Source of the DNA: an uncultured Rhodanobacteraceae bacterium
Lineage (GTDB): Bacteria > Pseudomonadota > Gammaproteobacteria > Xanthomonadales > Rhodanobacteraceae
NCBI GenBank assembly: GCA_937902695.1
Contig: CALFNI010000325.1
Span: 1 to 5,846 of the forward strand
Length of the DNA stretch: 5,846 nucleotides
Direction of reading: 5' to 3'
The translations under genes and the position numbers were made by a program. Below, piece by piece: positions 1-5,846 of this stretch; the first letter of the stretch is position 1; every line of letters starts with the position of its first letter. A model generated the notes under the pieces. It had not been told where the DNA came from. It did no database searches and was given only the letters and a program-made list of their open reading frames with translations.

Positions 1-498
1 GCGGGCGGCCCGACACTGATCGCAGCCGATGCCGGCGCGCGCCATCGCGACCGCTGCCTGCTCGAGCTCGAAAAGATCCGGTGCGCCGGCGCGTGGCCCG
101 TCGAATCCTCCTTACGACCGCTCTGGGAGCGCGTGCTGCCGTCCTCGCTCGTGCTCGTGCTTTCCGACTTCTTCGACGATGCCGCCGCCGATCTCGCACT
201 TCGCTTCGCGGCCGCCCGTCGCGAAGTGCTGACGATCCAGATGCTGAGCGCCGAAGAACGCGATTTCCCGTTCGAGGGCGGACACCGCTTCGTCGATCCG
301 GAAACCGGTGCCGATCGTCGCGTCGAGGCGGCTGCGATCCGCAGCGACTTCCTCGACCGCTTCAGGACCGCACGCGCGAATCTCGCGCGCCGCTTCGTCG
401 CGGGCGGCATCCGCCATGCCGAATATTTCCTCGACACCGCGCCGGATCTGCCGCTGCAGCATTTCTTCGGCGCGGTCGGCGCCAGGGTGCGCGCATGA
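1..498 (+). CDS. DUF58 family protein (vWA-like), C-terminal part, 5'-truncated by window
   Basis: Frame 1 is open from the first base to a TGA at 496-498, giving the last 165 residues. DUF58 proteins are usually about 300 residues, so roughly half is visible. The hydrophobic strand ending in SDFFDD (visible residues 50-60) matches the conserved 'SDF' strand of the DUF58 vWA-like fold. It is followed by a helix, then REVLTIQML, corresponding to the family's 'HEV-x-hydrophobic' strand, then a DPETG turn and a C-terminal AGIRH/LDT/LPLQHFF-like tail (here GGIRHAEYFLDT), typical of the family. No membrane segment is visible, so this part is probably cytoplasmic. Family knowledge: DUF58 proteins are normally encoded next to MoxR AAA+ ATPases and are thought to be their vWA partners. 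The stop overlaps the next start (ATGA), indicating translational coupling. The N-terminal half, which would hold any MIDAS motif, is outside the window. Family call fairly sure; exact function unknown. Confidence 0.85.
   Translation, partial: AGGPTLIAADAGARHRDRCLLELEKIRCAGAWPVESSLRPLWERVLPSSLVLVLSDFFDDAAADLALRFAAARREVLTIQMLSAEERDFPFEGGHRFVDPETGADRRVEAAAIRSDFLDRFRTARANLARRFVAGGIRHAEYFLDTAPDLPLQHFFGAVGARVRA
484..497 (+). promoter_or_regulatory. Ribosome binding site and ATGA overlap start of the BatA-like gene
   Basis: AGGG at 484-487 lies 7 bases before the ATG at 495-497, a good Shine-Dalgarno position. The ATG overlaps the upstream TGA (496-498). Together with the immediate BatA-type N-terminus this fixes the start, although the frame stays open far upstream. 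Confidence 0.65.
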
Positions 499-1658
499 GC
501 TTCGCTTTGCTCGCGCCGCTCGGCCTCGCGACGCTTGCCGCGCTCGTCGTGCCGATCGTGATCCATCTGGTGCGCAGGATCGAGCTGCGCACGACCGAGT
601 TCGCGGCGCTGCGCTGGATTTCCGAGCGCATCCGCCCGCATCGTCGCTTGCGCTTCGAACGGCCGTGGCTCCTGCTGCTGCGACTCGCGCTGCTCGCGCT
701 GCTGGCGCTGCTGCTCGCGCGACCGGTGCTCGTCGAGGCGCCGGCGGCGCAGGCCTCGCGCGTGCTCGTCGCGCCGGGCAGCGATCTCGCCGCGGCGCGT
801 GCAGCCGTCGCGTCGGCCGGCGCCGACTGGCGCTGGCTCGCGCCGGGCTTCCCCGCCGTCGAAACGCAGCCACCATCGAACGCCATTCCGGTTGCAAGCC
901 TGCTGCGCGAAGCGGATGCCGCGCTGCCGGCCGGTGCGACGCTGACCGTGGTCGCGCCCGCGGAACTATCGGGCCTCGACGGCGAGCGTCCGCTGCTCGC
1001 GCGTGCCGTCGACTGGCACGTCGTGCCGGGAAAGATGCCGACGGACGAACCGGCAACGCCGAACGCGCCGCTCGCGATCGCGGTGCGCTATGCGCCGCCC
1101 GCCGAAGCGGCGCTGAAATATCTGAAAGCGGCGGTCGCGGCGCTCGCTGCGACCGGCGGGCACACGTACACGCTCGACGTGGAAGCGCAGGGCACGCCGA
1201 TTCCCGATCCGGCGCGCGCGCTCATCTGGCTCGGCGCGGAGCCGACGCCGGCCGTCACCGCATGGGTCGAAGCCGGCGGCACGGCGATCGTCGATCATCA
1301 GCCCCGCGCGGACGGCGCGCCCGCATGGCGCGATGGGGAGGGCGACGTGATTGCGCGCGTCGCGCCGATGGGCCGCGGCCGCCTCGTTGCGCTTGTGCCC
1401 GCGTTCACGCCGCATGCCCTGCCGGCGCTGCTCGATGCCGATTTTCCCGCGCATCTGCGCGACCTGCTCGAAGGCGCAGCGCCACCGCCGACACGCGGAC
1501 CGGCCGCGGCGATGCAGCCTCGCTCCGGCGCAGCGGCCGGTGAAAGCGCCGCGGCGCCGGCGTCGACCAAGCCCCTCGATCCGTGGCTCGCGCTCGCGAT
1601 TGCGCTGCTGGTGCTTGCCGAGCGCATCGTCGCGACGCGCACGCGAGGCCCGGCATGA
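495..1658 (+). CDS. BatA-like membrane protein with N-terminal double-transmembrane domain
   Basis: 387 residues. Residues 1-80 form a BatA/aerotolerance-type N-terminal domain: helix 1 at about 4-24 (opening MSFALLAPLG, ending in PIVIHLVRR), a basic loop with the family-typical FAALRWI (36-42) and an Arg-rich stretch before FERPW, then a Leu-rich helix 2 at about 58-77. By the positive-inside rule the basic loop is cytoplasmic and residues 80-360 are periplasmic. A third helix at about 362-379 precedes the short basic tail. The periplasmic part has a vWA-like section beginning RVLVAPGSD (89-97), where a MIDAS DxSxS would be expected but is absent, and a GATase-like section (about 193-335) with LKYL (208-211), ALIWLG (242-247), EAGGTAIVD (259-267) and GRGRLVAL (303-310). 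An Ala/Pro-rich linker (about 337-360) leads to the last helix. There are no cysteines. It is coupled to both neighbours by ATGA overlaps. Role: probably an inner-membrane component of a MoxR/DUF58-linked complex; substrate unknown. Confidence 0.8.
   Translation: MSFALLAPLGLATLAALVVPIVIHLVRRIELRTTEFAALRWISERIRPHRRLRFERPWLLLLRLALLALLALLLARPVLVEAPAAQASRVLVAPGSDLAAARAAVASAGADWRWLAPGFPAVETQPPSNAIPVASLLREADAALPAGATLTVVAPAELSGLDGERPLLARAVDWHVVPGKMPTDEPATPNAPLAIAVRYAPPAEAALKYLKAAVAALAATGGHTYTLDVEAQGTPIPDPARALIWLGAEPTPAVTAWVEAGGTAIVDHQPRADGAPAWRDGEGDVIARVAPMGRGRLVALVPAFTPHALPALLDADFPAHLRDLLEGAAPPPTRGPAAAMQPRSGAAAGESAAAPASTKPLDPWLALAIALLVLAERIVATRTRGPA
1645..1657 (+). promoter_or_regulatory. Ribosome binding site and ATGA overlap start of the DUF4175-like gene
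   Basis: GAGG at 1645-1648 is 6 bases before the ATG at 1655-1657, which overlaps the stop of the upstream gene (TGA 1656-1658). A GTG further upstream at 1583 is also in frame, but using it would add a stretch encoded inside the upstream gene with no recognisable role. Confidence 0.65.
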
Positions 1659-3817
1659 CCGTCGACGCGCGATTGCATGAGATCGGCCGCAACGCGCGCA
1701 CGCGCAGTGCGGCGATTGCGAGCCTTTATGCACTGCCGGCGGCCGCCGTCGTCGTCGCGATCGGGGCGCGCGCGGCCGGCTGGCCTGGCGCAATGGCCGC
1801 CGTCGTCGTCGCCGCCGTCGCGCTCGGCATTTGCATGCGCCGCGCCGCGCGCGCTGTCGACGAGGCCTGGATCGCGCGGCGGCTCGACGACGCGGAGCCG
1901 CGTTTCGACGACAGCGCCGACCTTCTGTTCCGCGATGCGTCCACGTTGTCGCCGTTGCAGCGCCTGCAGCGTGCACGCTTGCACGCGCGCATCGAAAGCG
2001 AGCCGGCCGCCGAGGTGGCTTCGCCATGGCCGTGGCCGCGGATCGCGCTCGCATGGGTGATCGGCATTGCTGCCGTCGCGTTCGTCGCTCTCGCACCGGG
2101 AACCGTCATCGAGGTTCCGGGCTCCGGATCGCAGGATCCTGCGGATACCGGCGCGACCCGGATCGATCGCGTGCGCCTCGATATCGCGGCACCGGCCTAT
2201 ACGCGAATCGCCGCGCGCAGCGAATCGACGCTCGAAACGCGTGTGGCCGAAGGCTCGCGCGTTGCTTGGCACCTGCATTTCACGAACATGCCGAACGCCG
2301 TGGCGCTGGCATTCCACGATGGCAGCCGCGTCGATCTCGCGCGCACCGGCGACGAGTGGACCGGCGAGCGCGTGTTTGCAACGTCGGCGCTGTACCGCAT
2401 CGTGCCCGACGGCGCGCCGGCGCTCGACGACGACAATCTCCGCCGCATCGACGTCACCGCCGATCGCGCGCCGGATGTGCGCGTCATCCAGCCCGGGAAA
2501 TCGCTGACGCTGCTCGAAGACGGGCAGAAGACCTGGGATCTCGCGTTCGAAGCGAGCGACGACTACGGCATCGCGGCGGCGAGCCTCGCGATCACGCTCG
2601 CGCAAGGTACCGGCGAAAACATCGCGTTCAAGGAACAGACGCTCGCGCTCGCGGGCGACGACATCGACACGGCCAACCCGGGCCGTCATCAGCGCTACAG
2701 GCACCAGCTCGATCTCGCCGCGCTCGGCATCGCGCGCGGCGACGACGTCATCGTGCGCCTCGCGGTCAGCGACAACCGGGATCCCAGGCCGAACACGACG
2801 AAGAGCGCGAGTTTCATCCTGCGCTGGCCGCCCGACGCGTCGAGCGACAGCGCCGGCATCGAGGGGCTCGTCGAAAAGGCGTTGCCGGCGTACTTCCGCA
2901 GCCAGCGCCAGATCATCATCGACACGGAAAATCTTCTCGCCGAGCAGGCGAAACTCGGCGACGACGTGGTGCTCGCGCGCTCGGACGGCATCGGCGTCGA
3001 CCAGAAGATCCTGCGGCTCCGCTACGGCCAGTTCCTCGGCGAGGAATCCGAAACGCGCAGCGACGGCGCGCCGCCGGGCGACGACAACAGGAAAGGCAAG
3101 AACGAAGCCGACGCAGGCCGCGCCGACGCGCTGACGAAGCGCGAAGCAGAGCACAAGCACTACCTCGACGCGCAGAAGTTCGGCGATGCCGGCGCCGTCG
3201 TGTCGGAGTATGGCCACACGCACGACGTCGCCGAGGCCGCGACGCTGCTCGATCCGGAGACGAAAGCGATCCTCAAATCCGCGCTCAACGAGATGTGGGA
3301 TGCGGAGCTGCATCTGCGCCAGGGCCGACCGGCCGAAGCGCTGCCGTTCGAGAACAAGGCGCTCGCGTATATCAAGCAGGTGCAGCAGTCATCGCGCATC
3401 TATCTCGCGCGCGTCGGCCTTGAGCTGCCGGCCGTCGACGAATCGCGACGGCTCTCCGGCGATCGCAAGGGCCTGACCGATCGTGCCGCCGCACTCGCGC
3501 CAGCCGACGACACCGATTCCGCCGCGCTCGCGGCATGGCAGGCGCTCGATGCGCACGGAACGCCCGATCTCGACGCGCTCGACCGCTGGGTCGACACGCA
3601 TGCCGGCGCGACCGCCGATTCGCTGGCGCTGCTCGCGGCGAGCGATCGCCTGCGGCGCGCTCCGGCCTGCGAGGAATGCCGGCACCAGCTGCGCAGCCTG
3701 CTGTGGCCGCTGTTGCCGCAGCCGGCGACGACGGTCGAGGCGCGCGTCGCGCCCGATGCATCGGGGCGCGCATACCTCGATGCCCTGCGCGGTGGAAACG
3801 CGGGGCCGCCGCGATGA
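1655..3817 (+). CDS. DUF4175-like membrane-anchored protein with large periplasmic domain
   Basis: 720 residues. Membrane segments are at about 21-39, 45-60 and 129-147. The N-terminus and the 61-77 loop (MRRAARAVDEAWIARR) are basic, so both are predicted cytoplasmic and everything after helix 3 periplasmic. From about 168 there are beta-rich Ig-like segments. The motif SDDYGI (301-306), followed by an alternating hydrophobic strand, is the hallmark seen in DUF4175/related proteins; a second strand pair ends in IVRLAVSDNRDPRPN (366-380). Residues 400-460 are helical. A very polar, probably disordered stretch spans about 461-500. Residues 521-590 form helices, with MWDAELHLRQG (547-557) and PFENKALAYIKQVQ (564-577) resembling the TPR-like C-terminal helices of this family. 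The only predicted periplasmic cysteines are C672 and C675 (CEEC), a possible disulfide or metal pair. It is coupled to both neighbours by ATGA overlaps. Family assignment is moderate and based mainly on SDDYGI, topology and context. Molecular function unknown. Confidence 0.75.
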   Translation: MTVDARLHEIGRNARTRSAAIASLYALPAAAVVVAIGARAAGWPGAMAAVVVAAVALGICMRRAARAVDEAWIARRLDDAEPRFDDSADLLFRDASTLSPLQRLQRARLHARIESEPAAEVASPWPWPRIALAWVIGIAAVAFVALAPGTVIEVPGSGSQDPADTGATRIDRVRLDIAAPAYTRIAARSESTLETRVAEGSRVAWHLHFTNMPNAVALAFHDGSRVDLARTGDEWTGERVFATSALYRIVPDGAPALDDDNLRRIDVTADRAPDVRVIQPGKSLTLLEDGQKTWDLAFEASDDYGIAAASLAITLAQGTGENIAFKEQTLALAGDDIDTANPGRHQRYRHQLDLAALGIARGDDVIVRLAVSDNRDPRPNTTKSASFILRWPPDASSDSAGIEGLVEKALPAYFRSQRQIIIDTENLLAEQAKLGDDVVLARSDGIGVDQKILRLRYGQFLGEESETRSDGAPPGDDNRKGKNEADAGRADALTKREAEHKHYLDAQKFGDAGAVVSEYGHTHDVAEAATLLDPETKAILKSALNEMWDAELHLRQGRPAEALPFENKALAYIKQVQQSSRIYLARVGLELPAVDESRRLSGDRKGLTDRAAALAPADDTDSAALAAWQALDAHGTPDLDALDRWVDTHAGATADSLALLAASDRLRRAPACEECRHQLRSLLWPLLPQPATTVEARVAPDASGRAYLDALRGGNAGPPR
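1741..1812 (+). repeat. 18-bp direct repeat pair within coding sequence
   Basis: GGCCGCCGTCGTCGTCGC occurs at 1741-1758 and again at 1795-1812. The 54-base offset is in frame. Both copies encode Ala/Val runs in the first two membrane helices of the DUF4175-like protein (AAAVVVA and AAVVVAA). Biased codon choice (GCC/GTC) for similar hydrophobic stretches is enough to explain it; a small duplication is possible but not shown. Confidence 0.5.
3802..3816 (+). promoter_or_regulatory. Weak ribosome binding site and ATGA overlap start of the fourth gene
   Basis: GGGG at 3802-3805 lies 8 bases before the ATG at 3814-3816, and a better-looking GGTGG sits farther away at 3791-3795. The ATG overlaps the upstream TGA (3815-3817). 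The poor Shine-Dalgarno sequence suggests initiation here depends on ribosomes terminating at the overlapping stop. The start is also supported by a membrane helix beginning right after it (MNVALIAAIL). Confidence 0.5.
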
Positions 3818-5535
3818 ACGTCGCGCTGATCGCCGCAATCCTGATCGCGATCGCCACGCTGCTCGGCGCGCGGCGCACGCTGCGCGGCGCGAGGCCGCAT
3901 CGCGCGCTGCGGGTTGCCCTGCAGCTCGCCGCCGGGCTGTTGATATGGTTTTCCCTGTTCCCGCCCCGCGTCGACGAGCGGTTCGCAGCCGGCACGCTCG
4001 TCGTGCTGACGCCGGGCGCGACGCCGGCGCAGATCGCGAAGGCCGGCGACGGCATCGCGACGGTCGCGCTGCCGGACGTCGTGGCCGCACGCCACATCGA
4101 GCACGCGCCCGACCTCGGCACGGCATTGCGTCGCCATCCCGATGCCGTCGGCCTGCGCGTCGTCGGCGGCGGCTTGCCGTCGCGCGACGCCGATGCCGCG
4201 CGCGGTCTCGCGGTCGAGTTCGACGCGACGCCGACGCCGGATGGCATCGTCGACGTTTCGGTTCCGGATCGGGTGCGCGCCGGCAGCACGTTCCGGATCC
4301 GTGGGCGCGTGCAGGGCGATGCCGGCGGACGCGTCGAGCTGCGCGATCCGGCGGGCGCCGTGATCGCGCGTGCCGATCTCGGGCACGACGGCGCGTTCGC
4401 GCTCCAGGCGCAGGCGAAATCGGCCGGCGATTTCGTCTTCGTGCTGCGCGTGCTCGATGCGGCAGGCGCGACGCGCGAAGACGTCGCCCAGCCTGTCGCC
4501 GTGCAGCCGGGCGCTACGCTCAGCGTGCTCGTGCTTGCCGGCGCGCCGGATCCCGAGCTCAAGTACCTGCGGCGCTGGGCCGTCGACGCGGGCATCGACC
4601 TCACCAGCCGCATCGTGCTGAGCGACGGCGTCGCGATGCAGGACGGCGCCGCAGCGCTCGGCGCCGATGCGCTCGCCAGGACCGATCTCGTGATGATCGA
4701 CGAGCGCGCGTGGAAGAATCTCGATGCGGCGACGAAGCGCGCGCTGGAGGATGCGGCGCGCGACGGACTCGGCCTGTTCCTGCGCGTATCGGGCGCGCTG
4801 CCCGACACCGTCGCGAACGAATGGCGCGAGCTCGGTTTTCGCGTGCGCAGCGCCGACGTCCCGCAGACGGTTTCGCTCGACGGCGCGGCGCCCGATTCGG
4901 CGGCCGTGCTGTCGCGCCGCGCGTTGCTCGTCGAGGGCGACGACGCGACGCCGCTCGTCCGCAGCGGGGACGGCGGCGCCGTCGCGTTGTGGCGCTCGAT
5001 CGGCCAAGGCCGCATTGCGATCTGGTGGCTCGCCGATACGTATCGCATGACGCTCGCCGGCGACGCCGGCGCATTCGGCAGCCTCTGGAGCCGCGCGCTC
5101 GCGACGGTCGCGCGCGCGACTGGCGTCGCCAGGCCCGATGCACCGCGCGACGCGCGCGTCGATCAACGCAGCGTGCTGTGCGGCCTGGCTGACGGCGCAC
5201 GCGTCGAGCAGCCGGACGGCGCGCCTGTCGCGCTCGCGATCGATGCGAGGCGCTGCGCCGGATTCTGGCCCGTGCGCGAGGGCTGGCACACGCTCGTATC
5301 GGGCGCCGCGCGCGTGTCATTCCACGCCGCTGCCGCGAATGCGTCGCCGGCGCTCGTCGCCGCGCGCGACGCGCAAGCAACGCGCATGCTCGCCGGACGC
5401 GCCGGCGCGAGCGCTTCGGCGCGCGCCGCGCGCCAGGTGCCGTCGTCGCGCTGGCCGTTCTTCAGCGCGTGGCTCGCCGCCGCTGCGCTGCTCTGGTGGC
5501 TCGAGCGTTCGAAGGCAACGATGAATGACGCTTGA
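3814..5535 (+). CDS. Membrane protein with Ig/carboxypeptidase-regulatory-like and GATase-like domains
   Basis: 573 residues. Helix 1 is at about 2-18, a basic cytoplasmic loop (RRTLRGARPHR) follows, helix 2 is at about 33-50, then a long periplasmic region, and helix 3 is at about 547-563 with a short tail. Residues 61-135 look vWA-like (LVVLTPGA at 62-69) but have no MIDAS motif. Residues 141-230 form a beta-rich Ig- or carboxypeptidase-regulatory-like domain (VSVPDRVRAGSTFRIRG, then a VELRDPAG repeat-like turn). Residues 233-435 resemble the class I GATase-like fold found in BatA-type operon proteins: LSVLVLAGAPDPELKYLRR, DLVMID (291-296), helix, GLGLFLRVSG (318-327) and GQGRIAIWWLADTYRMT (397-413). 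No nucleophilic Cys is seen at the elbow, so catalysis is unlikely. Only two cysteines exist, C456 and C481, both predicted periplasmic. It is the last gene of the coupled operon; its stop lies 8 bases from the convergent receptor gene. Probably an inner-membrane partner of the upstream proteins. Gene certain; domain names moderate. Confidence 0.78.
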   Translation: MNVALIAAILIAIATLLGARRTLRGARPHRALRVALQLAAGLLIWFSLFPPRVDERFAAGTLVVLTPGATPAQIAKAGDGIATVALPDVVAARHIEHAPDLGTALRRHPDAVGLRVVGGGLPSRDADAARGLAVEFDATPTPDGIVDVSVPDRVRAGSTFRIRGRVQGDAGGRVELRDPAGAVIARADLGHDGAFALQAQAKSAGDFVFVLRVLDAAGATREDVAQPVAVQPGATLSVLVLAGAPDPELKYLRRWAVDAGIDLTSRIVLSDGVAMQDGAAALGADALARTDLVMIDERAWKNLDAATKRALEDAARDGLGLFLRVSGALPDTVANEWRELGFRVRSADVPQTVSLDGAAPDSAAVLSRRALLVEGDDATPLVRSGDGGAVALWRSIGQGRIAIWWLADTYRMTLAGDAGAFGSLWSRALATVARATGVARPDAPRDARVDQRSVLCGLADGARVEQPDGAPVALAIDARRCAGFWPVREGWHTLVSGAARVSFHAAAANASPALVAARDAQATRMLAGRAGASASARAARQVPSSRWPFFSAWLAAAALLWWLERSKATMNDA

Positions 5536-5543
5536 TCCGCGCG
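5536..5543. other. 8-bp gap between convergent genes, no terminator seen
   Basis: Only eight bases separate the stop of the GATase-like gene (5533-5535) from the stop of the minus-strand receptor gene (5544-5546). I find no stem-loop with a T-run here or in the nearby coding ends, so termination must be Rho-dependent or lie inside the opposing gene. Confidence 0.6.
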
Positions 5544-5846
5544 TCAGAACTTCACGCTCACGCTGCACCAGTAATATCGTCCCATCAGATCGAAATCGCT
5601 CGGATCGCTGTTCGCGTTGATCGAATTGTTCGCCCACAGGAACGGTGGCTGCTTGTCGGCGACGTTGTTGATGCCGACGTCGATGCGCGTGTTCCAAGCT
5701 TCGAGGTTGTAGCCGAACTGCAGGTCGTGATAGACGGTCGCGCCGTAGTCGATCACGTAGCCGTGCACCGTGCAGTAGTCGCCGTAGTAGCAGGTGCCGG
5801 CGGGGAAGACGTCCTGCGACGGCGATCGCGAGCCGAGGCTGAAGCG
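5544..5846 (-). CDS. TonB-dependent receptor, C-terminal 100 residues, 5'-truncated by window
   Basis: The minus strand is open from the window edge to a TGA (complement of 5544-5546), with no start in view other than an internal GTG at 5766-5768 that is simply part of the longer frame. The 100 residues show the end of an outer-membrane beta-barrel: alternating aromatic strands (YVIDYGATVYHDLQFGY), the conserved penultimate-strand motif RIDVGINNVADKQPPF, a loop rich in Asn/Ser/Asp, then DLMGRYYWCSVSVKF. It ends in the C-terminal Phe expected for BAM-assembled barrels. Family knowledge: these receptors import siderophores, vitamin B12, sugars or peptides using TonB energy; plug and ligand-binding parts are off the window, so the substrate cannot be named. 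CYYGDYC (visible residues 19-25) lies in a probable surface loop, and a third Cys sits in the last strand. Visibly less G+C-biased than the operon, partly because of its Asn/Tyr/Phe/Asp-rich composition. Convergent with the operon. Confidence 0.88.
   Translation of the reverse strand, partial: RFSLGSRSPSQDVFPAGTCYYGDYCTVHGYVIDYGATVYHDLQFGYNLEAWNTRIDVGINNVADKQPPFLWANNSINANSDPSDFDLMGRYYWCSVSVKF

Noticed and set aside
81..494. Upstream extension of the BatA-like frame
   Set aside because: It would encode an Arg-rich stretch overlapping the DUF58 coding region. The BatA domain begins exactly at the ATG at 495, which has a Shine-Dalgarno sequence and an ATGA overlap.
2130..2143. Perfect 14-bp palindrome CGCAGGATCCTGCG
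   Set aside because: It is a single copy in the middle of a coding region with no partner sites, no loop and no T-run. A lone palindrome of this size in G+C-rich DNA is weak evidence for an operator or terminator.
1298..3313. Long antisense open frame (over 600 codons) on the minus strand, and a similar one at 3400-5289
   Set aside because: Both lie fully opposite genes with clear domains and membrane helices. Their products are Arg/Ala-rich with no recognisable motif. Long antisense frames are expected where G+C-rich codon third positions remove stop codons.
3535..3813. Earlier ATG for the fourth gene inside the DUF4175-like coding region
   Set aside because: The extension is Ala/Arg-rich with no domain, overlaps the upstream gene by more than 270 bases, and would place non-membrane sequence before the helix that begins right after the ATG at 3814.
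5544..5768. Small separate 74-residue minus-strand gene starting at the GTG (5766-5768)
   Set aside because: The frame stays open to the window edge, and the upstream residues continue the barrel-like sequence, so this is the tail of a TonB-dependent receptor and not a small gene.

Overview
The window is very G+C-rich bacterial DNA with almost no non-coding sequence. It holds four plus-strand genes running head to tail (bases 1-5535) and the 3' end of one minus-strand gene (5544-5846). The gene content (a DUF58/BatA-type cluster next to a TonB-dependent receptor with a C-terminal Phe) and the composition suggest a member of the Pseudomonadota. My best guess is a Xanthomonadales-like gammaproteobacterium, but the genus cannot be fixed from this sequence.

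Layout: (1) 1-498, C-terminal half of a DUF58 (von Willebrand A-like) protein, cut by the window edge. (2) 495-1658, a 387-residue protein with an N-terminal BatA-type double-transmembrane domain. (3) 1655-3817, a 720-residue DUF4175-like protein with three N-terminal membrane helices and a large predicted periplasmic part. (4) 3814-5535, a 573-residue membrane protein with an Ig/carboxypeptidase-regulatory-like region and a glutamine-amidotransferase-like (GATase-like) fold. (5) 5544-5846 on the minus strand, the last 100 residues of a TonB-dependent outer-membrane receptor. Each of the three plus-strand junctions is an ATGA stop/start overlap, so genes 1-4 are almost certainly one translationally coupled operon. 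In loci of this type a MoxR AAA+ ATPase gene usually lies just upstream of the DUF58 gene; here that would be outside the window.

How the parts fit (inference): a cytoplasmic MoxR/DUF58 pair would act with three inner-membrane proteins whose bulk lies in the periplasm. The most interesting internal signal is that proteins 2 and 4 look like diverged paralogues. Both have two N-terminal membrane helices, a vWA-like module without a visible metal-binding (MIDAS) motif, a GATase-like module without a recognisable catalytic cysteine, and a C-terminal membrane helix, with short matching motifs in the same order. Protein 4 carries an extra Ig-like domain between the two modules. The pathway served by such clusters is not well established. 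I see no RNA genes, mobile elements, CRISPR arrays, promoter or convincing terminator.
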